64,000 nt of DNA from Leifsonia sp. Root112D2. GTDB taxonomy: Bacteria > Actinomycetota > Actinomycetes > Actinomycetales > Microbacteriaceae. Below the pieces are notes generated by a model that was given only the letters and a program-made list of their open reading frames with translations, did no database searches and had not been told where the DNA came from. The DNA lies in the NCBI RefSeq assembly GCF_001424905.1, contig NZ_LMCU01000001.1, positions 1,977,480-2,041,479 of the forward strand, in the 5' to 3' direction. Of the stretch, positions 24,123 through 32,430 are shown in pieces (positions within the stretch are counted from its first letter, which is position 1; every line of letters starts with the position of its first letter). The translations under genes were made by a program, and so were the position numbers.

Positions 24123-25579
24123 CGATCTCGGCCGAGACCAACCTCGACACCCCTGCTGGCGACCAGATGCCTCTGAACCGCGAGGCGCTCGCCGCGCGTG
24201 AGGGCATCCCCCTCGCGGTTCCGCCCGTGCGCATCGTGCACCTCGGCCTCGGAGCGTTCCATCGCGCCCACCAGGCCTGGTACACCGCCGCCGCCGATGA
24301 TGCCGCCGAGTGGGGAATCGCCGCATTCACTGGTCGATCGGCGACGGCGGCCGAGCAACTGGCCCCGCAGGATGGCCTCTACACACTGATCGAGCGATCG
24401 GATGCCGGCGACACGGCCGTCGTCATCCCGAGCCTCGTCGAGGCGGTCGACGGCGCCGATCTGGGCCGCTTCGTCGAACTCCTCTCTGCCCCGGCAACAG
24501 CGCTGGTGACGCTCACCATCACCGAGCCCGGGTACCGGCTCACGGCGGATGGTGTGCCGGATCGTACGGATGCCGCGGTTCTAGCCGACATCGACTGGCT
24601 CAGTGACGCGCTTGCTGGCGAGTCGCTGCCGGCACGCTCGGAGCTGGCCGCTGCCGGGCCGCGCACCTCCCTCGGTCGCCTGCTGCTGGGGCTCGAGGCG
24701 CGTCGGCGTGCGGGCGCCGGCCCTCTTGCCGTGGTGCCTTGCGACAACATCCCCGACAACGGCTCGTTCGTTCAGAGTGGCCTCACCGCTCTCGCGGCCG
24801 CGGTCAACGCCGATACCGCGAGTTGGCTTGCGCAGAACGTGTCATTCGTGTCGACCTCGGTCGATCGCATCACGCCGAAGACCACGGAAGGCGACATCCG
24901 CACGGCCGCAGAGCTCTCGGGATGGGCCGACCGGGCCCCGGTGGTCACCGAGCCCTTTCGGGACTGGGTGCTGCAGGGAGACTTCCCGGCAGGACGCCCG
25001 GCGTGGGAGAGCGCCGGCGCTCGCTTCGTTGAAGACATCGAGCCCTTTGAGCGCCGCAAGCTCTGGCTGCTCAACGGGGCGCACAGCCTGCTCGCATACG
25101 CCGGTCGCCTTCGGGGATACGAGACGGTGGCCCAGGCCATAGCGGACCCGGTGCTGCGCAGCTGGGTGACCGCTCTCTGGGATGAGGCCGTACGCCATCT
25201 GCCGGCAGAGGGCCTGGACCTGCACGAGTACCGCACGGCACTGCTGCGTCGCTTCGCCAACTCGCGCATCGAGCACCGGCTGGCACAGATCGGCATGGAA
25301 GGCGTGAGCAAGCTGCGCGTGCGTGCCGTGGCGATCGCCGTCGCCGAACGCGCGGAGGGTCGGGACGGTGCGGCGAGCGCACGAGCCATCGGGGCGTGGA
25401 TCGCCCTGCTGATTGCCGGCGTCGAGTTGCCGGATGCCCATTCCGCGGTGGTGCGAGCTGCACTCGAGGGTGGTCGGGAGGGTGCGCCGCACCGTCTTCT
25501 CGCGGTGCTCGATGGCGATCTTGCCCGCGATGCCGACTTCGTCGCATCCGTTGAATCGGCCGTTGCACTCTTTCGCTGA
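24119..25579 (+). CDS. uxuB: Mannitol dehydrogenase family protein, probable fructuronate reductase
   Basis: A 486-residue polyol dehydrogenase of the long-chain mannitol-dehydrogenase family. The N-terminal Rossmann loop is IVHLGLGAFHRAHQAWYT, followed by FVSTSVDRITPKTT and the C-terminal active-site region KLWLLNGAHSLLAYAGRLRG. The LNGAHS motif and a preceding Lys are family catalytic elements. In this position it most likely reduces fructuronate to mannonate with NADH. Mannitol or tagaturonate are alternative substrates. GTG 24119 overlaps the uxaC stop. Its 3' end is followed by a 59-base hairpin. Confidence 0.9.
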   Translation: MTISAETNLDTPAGDQMPLNREALAAREGIPLAVPPVRIVHLGLGAFHRAHQAWYTAAADDAAEWGIAAFTGRSATAAEQLAPQDGLYTLIERSDAGDTAVVIPSLVEAVDGADLGRFVELLSAPATALVTLTITEPGYRLTADGVPDRTDAAVLADIDWLSDALAGESLPARSELAAAGPRTSLGRLLLGLEARRRAGAGPLAVVPCDNIPDNGSFVQSGLTALAAAVNADTASWLAQNVSFVSTSVDRITPKTTEGDIRTAAELSGWADRAPVVTEPFRDWVLQGDFPAGRPAWESAGARFVEDIEPFERRKLWLLNGAHSLLAYAGRLRGYETVAQAIADPVLRSWVTALWDEAVRHLPAEGLDLHEYRTALLRRFANSRIEHRLAQIGMEGVSKLRVRAVAIAVAERAEGRDGAASARAIGAWIALLIAGVELPDAHSAVVRAALEGGREGAPHRLLAVLDGDLARDADFVASVESAVALFR

Positions 25580-25603
25580 GCCGGCTCGGGCGCGCCGCCG
25601 CTT

Positions 25604-25662
25604 GTGAGGCGACGTGAATCGACCCTCGTTGTCGCAACGAGGGTCGATTCACGTCGTCTCAC
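25604..25662 (+). terminator. 28-bp near-perfect hairpin with 3-base loop
   Basis: The arm at 25604-25631 (GTGAGGCGACGTGAATCGAC then CCTCGTTG) pairs with 25635-25662 with a single wobble position. The loop is TCG. No T tract follows. It sits 24 bases after the uxuB stop and before the operator at 25727, so it may close the uxaC-uxuB transcript. The great length is unusual for a simple terminator. Confidence 0.65.
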
Positions 25663-25726
25663 GGCAGGCGCGAGAGTGGGCCGTTCGATGCCTCGCTGGC
25701 AGATTCGTGTGAGTTGAGCCGAATGT

Positions 25727-25742
25727 TGGCAACCGCTTGCCA
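25727..25742. promoter_or_regulatory. LacI-type operator (site 6) upstream of the symporter gene
   Basis: TGGCAACCGCTTGCCA is identical to site 1. It lies 111 bases before the GPH symporter start and should bring this gene and the following dehydratase and kinase under the same control. No single clear -10 box can be chosen. Confidence 0.65.
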
Positions 25743-25853
25743 AAACGGGCAATTCTGTGTTTCACTTGATCCAGTTCCGAACAGCGGCCATGCCGCAGAT
25801 CGGCACACATCAGTTCGCGAGGACGCGCGCGCCCTCGGGTGAAGGAGCCCGGC

Positions 25854-27353
25854 ATGACCACGACAACCACACAGACCGTTCCCGGTGCGACCGCGCCGTC
25901 GCCCATGGGCGGCAAGCCCGCTGGCGGCAAGCTCGGACGCCTCAGCATCGTCGGTTACGGCGCGGGCGACGCGGCGAACAACCTGGCGTTCACGACCGCC
26001 ACGATGTTCCTGCTGGTCTACTACACGGATGTCGCGGGAATCGGTGCCGCGGCGGCAGGAACACTGCTGCTCGTGGTGCGCATCTTCGACGCATTCTCCG
26101 ACGTCTTCGCCGGCCGCATCGTCGACAAGACCTACAGCAAGCGCCTCGGCAAGTTCCGTCCGTTCCTCATGTTCGGCTCGGTTCCCCTGCTGCTGCTCTC
26201 GGCCGCGACGTTCTCGATCCCGCAGATCGGCGAGACGGGCATGCTGCTCTACGCGTACCTCACCTATGCGGCGCTCGGGCTTGCCTACAGCCTCGTCAAC
26301 ATTCCATACGGATCGCTCGCCGGCGCGATGACGCCGGTAGCGGGGGAGCGCGCCAAGCTGGCCAGCGCCCGCACCATCGGCGCCGCTCTTGTCAGTGCCT
26401 TCCTCGGGGTCTTCATCGCGCCGATGATCGTGCCGGGCGCGGATCTGCAGGTGATGTTCACCACCATGACACTGATCTTCGTGGTCATCGGCACCGCGCT
26501 GTATCTCTTCACCGCCTTCACGGCGAAGGAGCGGGTGAAGCGCGATGTGCAGCACGTGAGCATGAAGCAGAGCTTCGCCACGCTCAAGGGCAACAAGCCG
26601 CTGTTGCTGCTCTGCCTCAGCTCCTTCGTCTTTCTCACCGGCATGCTGGCATTCAGCACCGTGGAGCTCTACTACCTGCGCGATGTTCTGCACGCACTGC
26701 CGCTCTACGCGGTGCTCTCGATCGTGCAACTCGTGCTCACCTTCGGTCTGGCCGCTGTCGTGCCGACGATCGTACGCAGGCTGGGCAAGAAGCGCGCGTA
26801 TATCGGTGCCGGCTTCATCTCCATCGCGGGCGGGCTCATCGTGTTCTTCGCTCCAGACACCGCAATTCCCCTGGCACTGACCGGGCTTGTGCTCTCGATG
26901 GTCGGCATCCTTCTGGTCAACATGCTCGTCTGGGCGCTCGAGGCAGACACCGTCGAGTACGGCGAATGGAAGACCGGCGTGCGCACCGAGGGCATCACCT
27001 ATGCGCTGTTCTCCTTCACCCGCAAAACCGGCCAGGCCGTGGGCGGCGCACTCGCCGCGTTCGCCCTCGCCGTCGGCGGGTACACGGCCAATGCCACGGT
27101 GCAGTCCGCCAGCGCCGAGTGGGGCATCCGCGCGGCAGAGGGTCTGATCCCCGCCCTCACTGCGGCGATTGCGATTGGCATCATGATCGCGTATCCGCTC
27201 ACCGACGCGCGGCACCGTCAGATCGTGGCCGAGATTGCAGAACGCCGCGTCGTCGCGGGGCAGCCGCAGGCCATCGACCCCGCGCTGTCGACCGCAGGGC
27301 TGCGGGTCACCTCCCCCACCGTCTCAACGCCGCCGGCCGCACCCGGCGAGTGA
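25854..27353 (+). CDS. GPH family sugar/glycoside:cation symporter
   Basis: A 499-residue membrane protein of the glycoside-pentoside-hexuronide family (MelB, YicJ, UidB). The first helices read GYGAGDAANNLAFTT with the family's Asn and Asp residues, then RIFDAFSDVFAGRIVDKT, the typical DP-like D-x3-D motif, and GKFRPFLMFG. About 12 hydrophobic segments are present, and the segment ALEADTVEYGEWKTGVR matches the hallmark loop of the family. Placement between uxuB and the mannonate-dehydratase-like gene suggests that it imports a hexuronate or glucuronide with a cation. AAGGAG precedes ATG 25854; a GTG at 25839 is less likely. Confidence 0.93.
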   Translation: MTTTTTQTVPGATAPSPMGGKPAGGKLGRLSIVGYGAGDAANNLAFTTATMFLLVYYTDVAGIGAAAAGTLLLVVRIFDAFSDVFAGRIVDKTYSKRLGKFRPFLMFGSVPLLLLSAATFSIPQIGETGMLLYAYLTYAALGLAYSLVNIPYGSLAGAMTPVAGERAKLASARTIGAALVSAFLGVFIAPMIVPGADLQVMFTTMTLIFVVIGTALYLFTAFTAKERVKRDVQHVSMKQSFATLKGNKPLLLLCLSSFVFLTGMLAFSTVELYYLRDVLHALPLYAVLSIVQLVLTFGLAAVVPTIVRRLGKKRAYIGAGFISIAGGLIVFFAPDTAIPLALTGLVLSMVGILLVNMLVWALEADTVEYGEWKTGVRTEGITYALFSFTRKTGQAVGGALAAFALAVGGYTANATVQSASAEWGIRAAEGLIPALTAAIAIGIMIAYPLTDARHRQIVAEIAERRVVAGQPQAIDPALSTAGLRVTSPTVSTPPAAPGE

Positions 27354-27398
27354 CCGCCACTGATCCCGCCACCGATTCCGATACACGGAAGGACCATC

Positions 27399-28637
27399 AT
27401 GAAAATCGACAAAGCCGAGGTCATCGTCACGAGCCCGGACCGCAACTTCGTGACGCTCAAGCTCACGACCGACGATGGTCTTACCGGCATCGGGGATGCG
27501 ACACTCAACGGCCGCGAACTCGCCGTCGCCGCCTACCTCGGTGAGCATGTCGTTCCGCTGCTCATCGGAAGCGACCCGCACGCCATCGAAGACACCTGGC
27601 AGTTTCTCTACCGCAGCGCGTACTGGCGTCGCGGACCCGTCACGATGGCCTCGATAGCCGCCGTCGACATGGCGCTCTGGGACATCAAGGGCAAGGCGGC
27701 CGGGATGCCCGTGTACCAGTTGCTCGGGGGAGCGTCGCGCACGGGGCTGATGGCCTACGGGCACGCATCCGGAAAGGAACTGCCCGAACTCTTCGATTCG
27801 GTGCGCGAGCACCAGGCCAAGGGCTACCGCTCGATTCGTGTGCAGACGGGCGTGCCGGGCCTCGAGTCCATCTACGGCATCGCCTCGAACAGGGCTCTGC
27901 CCGGCAACGAGGGAGTGCGTTACGACCACGAGCCGGCCCAGCGCGGAAAGCTGCCGGCGCAGGAGGACTGGGACACGCGCGCCTACCTGCGTCACGTTCC
28001 CACGGTGTTCGAGGCGGTTCGCAACGAGTTCGGTCCCGAACTTCCGCTGCTGCACGACGGGCACCACCGGATGACGCCGCTTCAGGCCGCGAAGCTCGGC
28101 AAGTCGCTCGAGCCCTACGACCTGTTCTGGCTCGAAGACTGCACGCCCGCCGAGAACCAGGAGGCGCTGCGCCTGGTGCGCCAGCACACCACGACGCCGC
28201 TCGCCATCGGCGAGATCTTCAACACCGTGTGGGACTTCCAGAACCTCATCAAGGAGCAGCTGATCGACTACGTTCGCGCCGCGTCGACGCACTTCGGCGG
28301 CATCACGCCGCTCAAGAAGGTCATGGACTATGCGGCGATGTACCAGATCAAGTCGGGATTCCACGGGCCGACCGACATCTCGCCCATCGGATTCGCCGCG
28401 CAGCTGCACGTGGGTCTCGCGATCCACAACTACGGAATCCAGGAGTACATGCAGCACGGCGCGAAGACCAATGCCGTGTTTGAGCAGTCGATGACCTTCG
28501 TCGACGGTTACCTGCACCCGGGGGACAAGCCGGGACTCGGCGTCGAATTCGATGTCGACGAGGCCGGCAAGTATCCATACGAGACCGCGTACCTTCCATA
28601 CAACCGTCTCGCCGACGGCACCGTGCACGACTGGTGA
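27399..28637 (+). CDS. Enolase-superfamily sugar acid dehydratase, probable D-mannonate dehydratase (ManD/RspA type)
   Basis: A 412-residue enzyme of the mandelate-racemase subgroup. Expected metal ligands are Asp in LLHDGHHRM, Glu in FWLEDCTP and Glu in AIGEIFN. The catalytic barrel also shows FHGPTDISP and the N-terminal capping domain ending SIAAVDMALWDIKGK. The insertion with ALPGNEGVRYDHEPA is typical of ManD/RspA. It would turn mannonate, the UxuB product, into 2-keto-3-deoxygluconate. Some ManD homologues act on gluconate or have very low activity, so the assignment rests partly on context. AAGGACC precedes ATG 27399. Confidence 0.9.
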   Translation: MKIDKAEVIVTSPDRNFVTLKLTTDDGLTGIGDATLNGRELAVAAYLGEHVVPLLIGSDPHAIEDTWQFLYRSAYWRRGPVTMASIAAVDMALWDIKGKAAGMPVYQLLGGASRTGLMAYGHASGKELPELFDSVREHQAKGYRSIRVQTGVPGLESIYGIASNRALPGNEGVRYDHEPAQRGKLPAQEDWDTRAYLRHVPTVFEAVRNEFGPELPLLHDGHHRMTPLQAAKLGKSLEPYDLFWLEDCTPAENQEALRLVRQHTTTPLAIGEIFNTVWDFQNLIKEQLIDYVRAASTHFGGITPLKKVMDYAAMYQIKSGFHGPTDISPIGFAAQLHVGLAIHNYGIQEYMQHGAKTNAVFEQSMTFVDGYLHPGDKPGLGVEFDVDEAGKYPYETAYLPYNRLADGTVHDW

Positions 28638-28641
28638 TGAG

Positions 28642-29169
28642 ATGAGCGCATCATCGCGGGCCCGTCGCATCGTCGTGATGGGTGTCTCCGGTTCGGGCAA
28701 GAGCACCATCGGCGCACTGGTGGCGGATGCGCTGGGGGCCGCCTTCGTCGACGGCGACTCCCTGCATCCGCAGGCGAACGTCGTGAAGATGGCGGCGGGA
28801 CATCCGCTGAACGACGAGGACCGGTGGCCGTGGCTGGCGCTCGTTGGTGCGGCACTCGCGCAGTCGAGTTCCTCCGGGCTGGTCGTCGCCTGCTCGGCAC
28901 TCAAGCGTGTCTACCGGGATGCGATTCTCACCGAGGCTCCCGACACGGTCTTCCTGCACCTCGACGGATCGCGGCAGGTGCTCGCGAACCGGCTCGAAGG
29001 CCGCAGCGGGCACTTCATGCCGGCGAGTCTGCTCGACTCGCAGCTGGCCGCGCTCGAACCGCTCGGCGCCGATGAGCCCGGCGTCGTCATCGACGTGGAT
29101 GCGCCCGTCGCCACGATCGTCGCGAACGCGGTTGCAGGCATCCGCTCGCTGGATCGCGTCGTCTCCTAA
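28642..29169 (+). CDS. gntK: Gluconokinase-like P-loop kinase
   Basis: A 175-residue GntK-type kinase. The P-loop is MGVSGSGKST and the family's conserved stretches FVDGDSLHP, NVVKMAAGHPLNDEDRWPWL, VACSALKR, YRDAIL and GRSGHFMPASLLDSQL are all present. Such kinases turn gluconate into 6-phosphogluconate, the Gnd substrate. It begins four bases after the dehydratase stop and closes that operon, directly after the step that makes 2-keto-3-deoxygluconate. Whether gluconate or a related sugar acid is the real substrate is open. The stop overlaps the convergent GntR gene by four bases. Confidence 0.9.
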   Translation: MSASSRARRIVVMGVSGSGKSTIGALVADALGAAFVDGDSLHPQANVVKMAAGHPLNDEDRWPWLALVGAALAQSSSSGLVVACSALKRVYRDAILTEAPDTVFLHLDGSRQVLANRLEGRSGHFMPASLLDSQLAALEPLGADEPGVVIDVDAPVATIVANAVAGIRSLDRVVS

Positions 29170-29939
29170 CCGTCGACGCTGCCGGTCTCCCAGATCGAGC
29201 TCATTTCGGCGAAGGCGCGTTGCATGATGCCGAGCATGGCGTCGTGGGCGCCGTCGGGGTTGCCGCGCTGAATGGAGCTGGCGACGTCCATGTGCATCTG
29301 CAGGGCCTCGCTGTGCGGGTGGCTCGGCATGAGGCCATAGTTGGTGCGGCCGGTGAGCACCTCGGTGACGAGGGTGTGCAGCTTGCCGAACATCTCGTTG
29401 CCCGAGCTGGAGAGCACGAGGCGGTGGAACTCGATGTCGAGGGTGAGAAATTCGTCCTGATCGCCCTGTTTTCCTGCCGCCCAGAGCTTGCCGGCGAGCC
29501 CCATCAGATCGCTCGCCCCGGTCAGCGGCACTCGGATCGCGGCGAGCCGTGCGGCCTCGGGTTCGATCGCGGTGCGCAGTTCGGTGAGGGAGCGCAGCTG
29601 CGAGATGCGGCCCGGCGATGCCAGCCGCCAGCGAATGACCTGGGGGTCGTAGAGATTCCATTCCGACGACGGCAGAATCTGCACGCCGACGCGGCGGCGC
29701 GAGGCGACCAGTCCCATGGATGACAGCACCCGGAGCGTTTCGCGCACCACCGATCGCGAGACGCCATGGCGTTCCTCGAGCTCGTCGATGCGCACGATAG
29801 TGCCCGGAGCGAGTTCGCTGGAACAGATCGCCAGGCCGAGACTGTCGAGCACGCGCGCGTGCAGGCCGGAGAGGGCTATGCCGGGAATCGCGAGTGCGGC
29901 GGCTTCGTCGTCGGGAGGCAACTGCGCGTCTATGGTCAC
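29166..29939 (-). CDS. GntR family regulator, FadR/UxuR-like (FCD domain)
   Basis: A 257-residue regulator with an N-terminal winged helix: IVRIDELEERHGVSRSVVRE, where RSVVRETLRVLSSMG is the recognition region, then a C-terminal all-helical FCD domain. That domain shows Asp/His-type metal ligands (FHRLVLSSSGNEMF and the later HPHSEALQMHMD). FCD regulators often bind sugar acids, and UxuR/DgoR act on hexuronate and galactonate genes. It is divergent from the CUT1 importer and probably controls it. The GTG at 29939 lies six bases after a TATGAT box, so the message may be leaderless; TTG at 29945 is an alternative start. Confidence 0.9.
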   Translation of the reverse strand: MTIDAQLPPDDEAAALAIPGIALSGLHARVLDSLGLAICSSELAPGTIVRIDELEERHGVSRSVVRETLRVLSSMGLVASRRRVGVQILPSSEWNLYDPQVIRWRLASPGRISQLRSLTELRTAIEPEAARLAAIRVPLTGASDLMGLAGKLWAAGKQGDQDEFLTLDIEFHRLVLSSSGNEMFGKLHTLVTEVLTGRTNYGLMPSHPHSEALQMHMDVASSIQRGNPDGAHDAMLGIMQRAFAEMSSIWETGSVDG

Positions 29940-29945
29940 GCACAA

Positions 29946-29998
29946 ATCATATCGTTTAGGTCTCGCTGTTGAATAAGTATGCTTTTATGAGCTAAGTT
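29946..29998. promoter_or_regulatory. Divergent promoter region of the GntR gene and the CUT1 importer
   Basis: On the minus strand TATGAT (29951-29946) is the -10 box of the GntR gene. On the plus strand TTGAAT (29969-29974) and TAAGTT (29993-29998), 18 bases apart, are candidate promoter boxes for the importer operon. The region is strikingly A/T-rich compared with its surroundings. I do not see a perfect palindrome to name as the GntR operator. Confidence 0.45.
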
Positions 29999-30075
29999 TC
30001 CTCAAAGAGGAGATGCAAAGATGTTTCTCCTCGACATGTGCAGAGGCGCGCATGTTTCCCAAGAACGGAGTTGAC

Positions 30076-31380
30076 GTGAAGAAACGATCAGTTTTGCGAA
30101 TGGCCGGGATCGCCACAGCGATCCTGCTGGCGGGAGGAACTCTCGCAGCGTGCAGTAGCAGCGGCAGTGGTGACAACGGCTCAAAGGAGTCGAAGACGCT
30201 CCGCGTCACGCTGGTCAACCACGTGTGGACGGACATCATCAAGAAGAAGATTCCGGAATTCGAGAAAGAGACCGGCCTGAAGGTCGAGGTCTCGCAGTAC
30301 GGCGAAGACCAGCTCTCCGACCAGTACAACGTGAAGCTCAACGCGGGTTCGACCGACCTCGACGTGATGATGTACCGCCCCCTGCAGGAGGGCAAGCAGT
30401 TCGCGAAGAATGGCTACTTCGCCGACCTCGGTGACGACGTGAAGAAGGACTCGAAATGGGACTGGAAGGACTTCCAGTCCGGTCCGGTGAGCTCGACCAC
30501 CTACAAGGACACCATCGTCGGCGTGCCGATCATCACCGAGCAGGAGGTGCTCTACTACCGCAAGGACCTGCTGCAGAAGGCCGGCCTGACGGTTCCCAAG
30601 ACGATGGATGAGCTCGAGGCGGCCGCCAAGAAGATCAAGGCCGAGAACCCCGGCGTTGCCGGCTTCGTCGCCCGCACGGAGAAGTCCGCTGCGGTCACGC
30701 AGTTCTCCAGCTTCCTCTACAGCTACGGCGGCGACTTCGCCGACGAGAACGGCAAGTCGACGATCAACAGTGACGCGGCCAAGGCGGCGTTCAAGATGTA
30801 CGGCGGCCTGATCCACAACTACGGCCCGGCCAACGTGAGCACTGACATGAGCTGGGCCGAGGCCATGGCCATCTTCACGCAGGGCAACGCGGCGTTCTAC
30901 ACCGAGGCCGACAGCCTCTACAAGAACGCGACGGATGCGACCAAGTCGAAGGTCGCCGACACGGTCGGCTTCGCACCGATCCCCGCCGGCCCCGCCGGAT
31001 CCAAGGCGTACAACGTGCCGTCATGGGCCCTGGGCATCAACGAGTCGTCGCCGAACAAGACGAACGCGTGGAAGTTCATCCAGTGGGCTACCAGCCAGGC
31101 CATGACGCTGGAGATCCAGCAGGCCGGTGTTCCCGGAGCACGCACCTCGGTCTGGAAGGACCCGAAGGGTATCTCGACGTACCCGGCTGACCTCGCGGCG
31201 GCCATCGCCGAGAGCACCAAGAACGGCGTCGGTCACGACCGCCCGCAGGTCGTGAAGGTTCCCGAGGCCCGGGAGATCGTCGGCATGCCTATCGTCACCG
31301 CCATCACCGGTGGAGACTCCTCGGCAGCGGCCGACAAGGCTGACAAGGCGTTCCAGACTCTTCTGGACGACGAGAAGTAA
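30076..31380 (+). CDS. ABC transporter sugar-binding lipoprotein (family 1, CUT1)
   Basis: A 434-residue lipoprotein. The signal peptide ends in LAACSSSGSG, so Cys at about residue 26 would be lipidated and the protein anchored outside. The mature part is a family 1 solute-binding protein: TLRVTLVNHVWTD start, PEFEKETGLKVEV, GVPIITEQEVLYYRKDLLQKAG with the typical YYRKDL motif, and WALGINESSPNKTNAWKFIQW. Such proteins bind mono- to oligosaccharides. The flanking galactonate genes suggest a galactoside or aldonate. GTG 30076 has CGGAG seven bases upstream; an ATG at 30052 is possible. Confidence 0.92.
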   Translation: MKKRSVLRMAGIATAILLAGGTLAACSSSGSGDNGSKESKTLRVTLVNHVWTDIIKKKIPEFEKETGLKVEVSQYGEDQLSDQYNVKLNAGSTDLDVMMYRPLQEGKQFAKNGYFADLGDDVKKDSKWDWKDFQSGPVSSTTYKDTIVGVPIITEQEVLYYRKDLLQKAGLTVPKTMDELEAAAKKIKAENPGVAGFVARTEKSAAVTQFSSFLYSYGGDFADENGKSTINSDAAKAAFKMYGGLIHNYGPANVSTDMSWAEAMAIFTQGNAAFYTEADSLYKNATDATKSKVADTVGFAPIPAGPAGSKAYNVPSWALGINESSPNKTNAWKFIQWATSQAMTLEIQQAGVPGARTSVWKDPKGISTYPADLAAAIAESTKNGVGHDRPQVVKVPEAREIVGMPIVTAITGGDSSAAADKADKAFQTLLDDEK

Positions 31381-31397
31381 CGCGGCTTTCCGCCCTG

Positions 31398-31437
31398 GCG
31401 TCAGCCGGCCGTCCCATCAGGGTCGGCCGGCTGACGC
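31398..31437 (+). other. Intergenic hairpin between binding-protein and permease genes
   Basis: GCGTCAGCCGGCCG (31398-31411) pairs perfectly with CGGCCGGCTGACGC (31424-31437). No T tract follows. It is 18 bases after the binding-protein stop. As in the other importer operon, it probably causes partial termination or protects the upstream message. Confidence 0.65.
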
Positions 31438-31503
31438 GGGCGGGCGCACGCATCCATACCCTGAGATACCCATCAACTGCACACACACCAACGGAGGTGA
31501 ACG

Positions 31504-32430
31504 ATGACCGTTTCGGTCTCGAACCGGAATTCGGCCTGGCGGGCGTATTCCGACTGGGCGAACAGGCACCGCAAGTGGCTGTTCGCGGCTCCCGCGATGA
31601 TCGTGGTCGGCCTGCTGATAGCGATTCCGCTTGTCTGGACGATCTACCTCAGCCTGACCAATTCGGAAGGCTCGGTGCGTGCCCCGCACGACTTCATCGG
31701 TCTCTCGAACTACGTGCAGATTCTCACAGACACCACGCGCTTCTGGCCGGCCGTCGGCCGCACCTTCATCTTCACCTTTGGCGCCCTTGCCGTCGAGATG
31801 GTGCTCGGCATGGGCATCGCGCTGCTCCTGTGGCGGCCGTTCCGGGGCGAGCGCTGGGTGCGTGTGGCCATCCTGCTGCCGCTCGTGGCAACGCCCGTGG
31901 CCATCGGCATGATGTGGCGGCTCATCTTCGACCCGAACATCGGCTTCGCCAACCAGCTGCTCAGCTGGGTGGGCATTCCCGCACAGCCCTGGCTCTCGGG
32001 CGAGCTCACGGCGCTGCCCACACTCATGTTCGTGGACATCTGGCAGTGGACGCCCATGGTGGTGCTCATTCTGCTGGCCGGGCTCACCTCGCTTTCCGAC
32101 GAGCCCGATGAGGCGGCCCGCATCGACGGCGCGAGCACCTGGCAGCGCTTCTGGTACGTCACGCTGCCGCTCTTGCGCTCGACGGTGATAGTGGCCCTGC
32201 TGCTGCGCTCGATCGACGCCTTGAAGACCTTCGACATCCTCTACGCCACCAAGGGCAAGGGCGGAGGCTCCTTCCACGAGGTCGAGACGCTCAACGTCTA
32301 CGCCTACGGGCTGAGCTTCGACTACAACGACTACGGCGTCGCATCCGCCGTTCTGATCGTCTTCTTCCTTCTCATCATCGCGATCATGTGGGCGCTCACG
32401 TTCCGCAGGAAGGCCAAGGCCACGCCATGA
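31504..32430 (+). CDS. ABC transporter permease (CUT1, MalF/UgpA type)
   Basis: A 308-residue inner-membrane protein with about six hydrophobic segments, beginning with KWLFAAPAMIVVGLLIAIPL. The EAA coupling loop reads EPDEAARIDGASTWQRFWYV, which contacts the ATPase. FNAPIN-type late segments are absent, but the order of helices is normal. GGAGG precedes the ATG. It pairs with the next permease, whose start overlaps its stop (ATGA). No ATPase gene is found in this operon; a shared MsiK-type ATPase encoded elsewhere is usual for actinobacterial CUT1 importers. Confidence 0.92.
   Translation: MTVSVSNRNSAWRAYSDWANRHRKWLFAAPAMIVVGLLIAIPLVWTIYLSLTNSEGSVRAPHDFIGLSNYVQILTDTTRFWPAVGRTFIFTFGALAVEMVLGMGIALLLWRPFRGERWVRVAILLPLVATPVAIGMMWRLIFDPNIGFANQLLSWVGIPAQPWLSGELTALPTLMFVDIWQWTPMVVLILLAGLTSLSDEPDEAARIDGASTWQRFWYVTLPLLRSTVIVALLLRSIDALKTFDILYATKGKGGGSFHEVETLNVYAYGLSFDYNDYGVASAVLIVFFLLIIAIMWALTFRRKAKATP

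Noticed and set aside
31381..31503. Intrinsic terminator ending the CUT1 importer operon after the binding-protein gene
   Set aside because: The hairpin lacks a T tract and the permease genes follow in the same direction with a good ribosome site, so partial termination or message protection is more likely.
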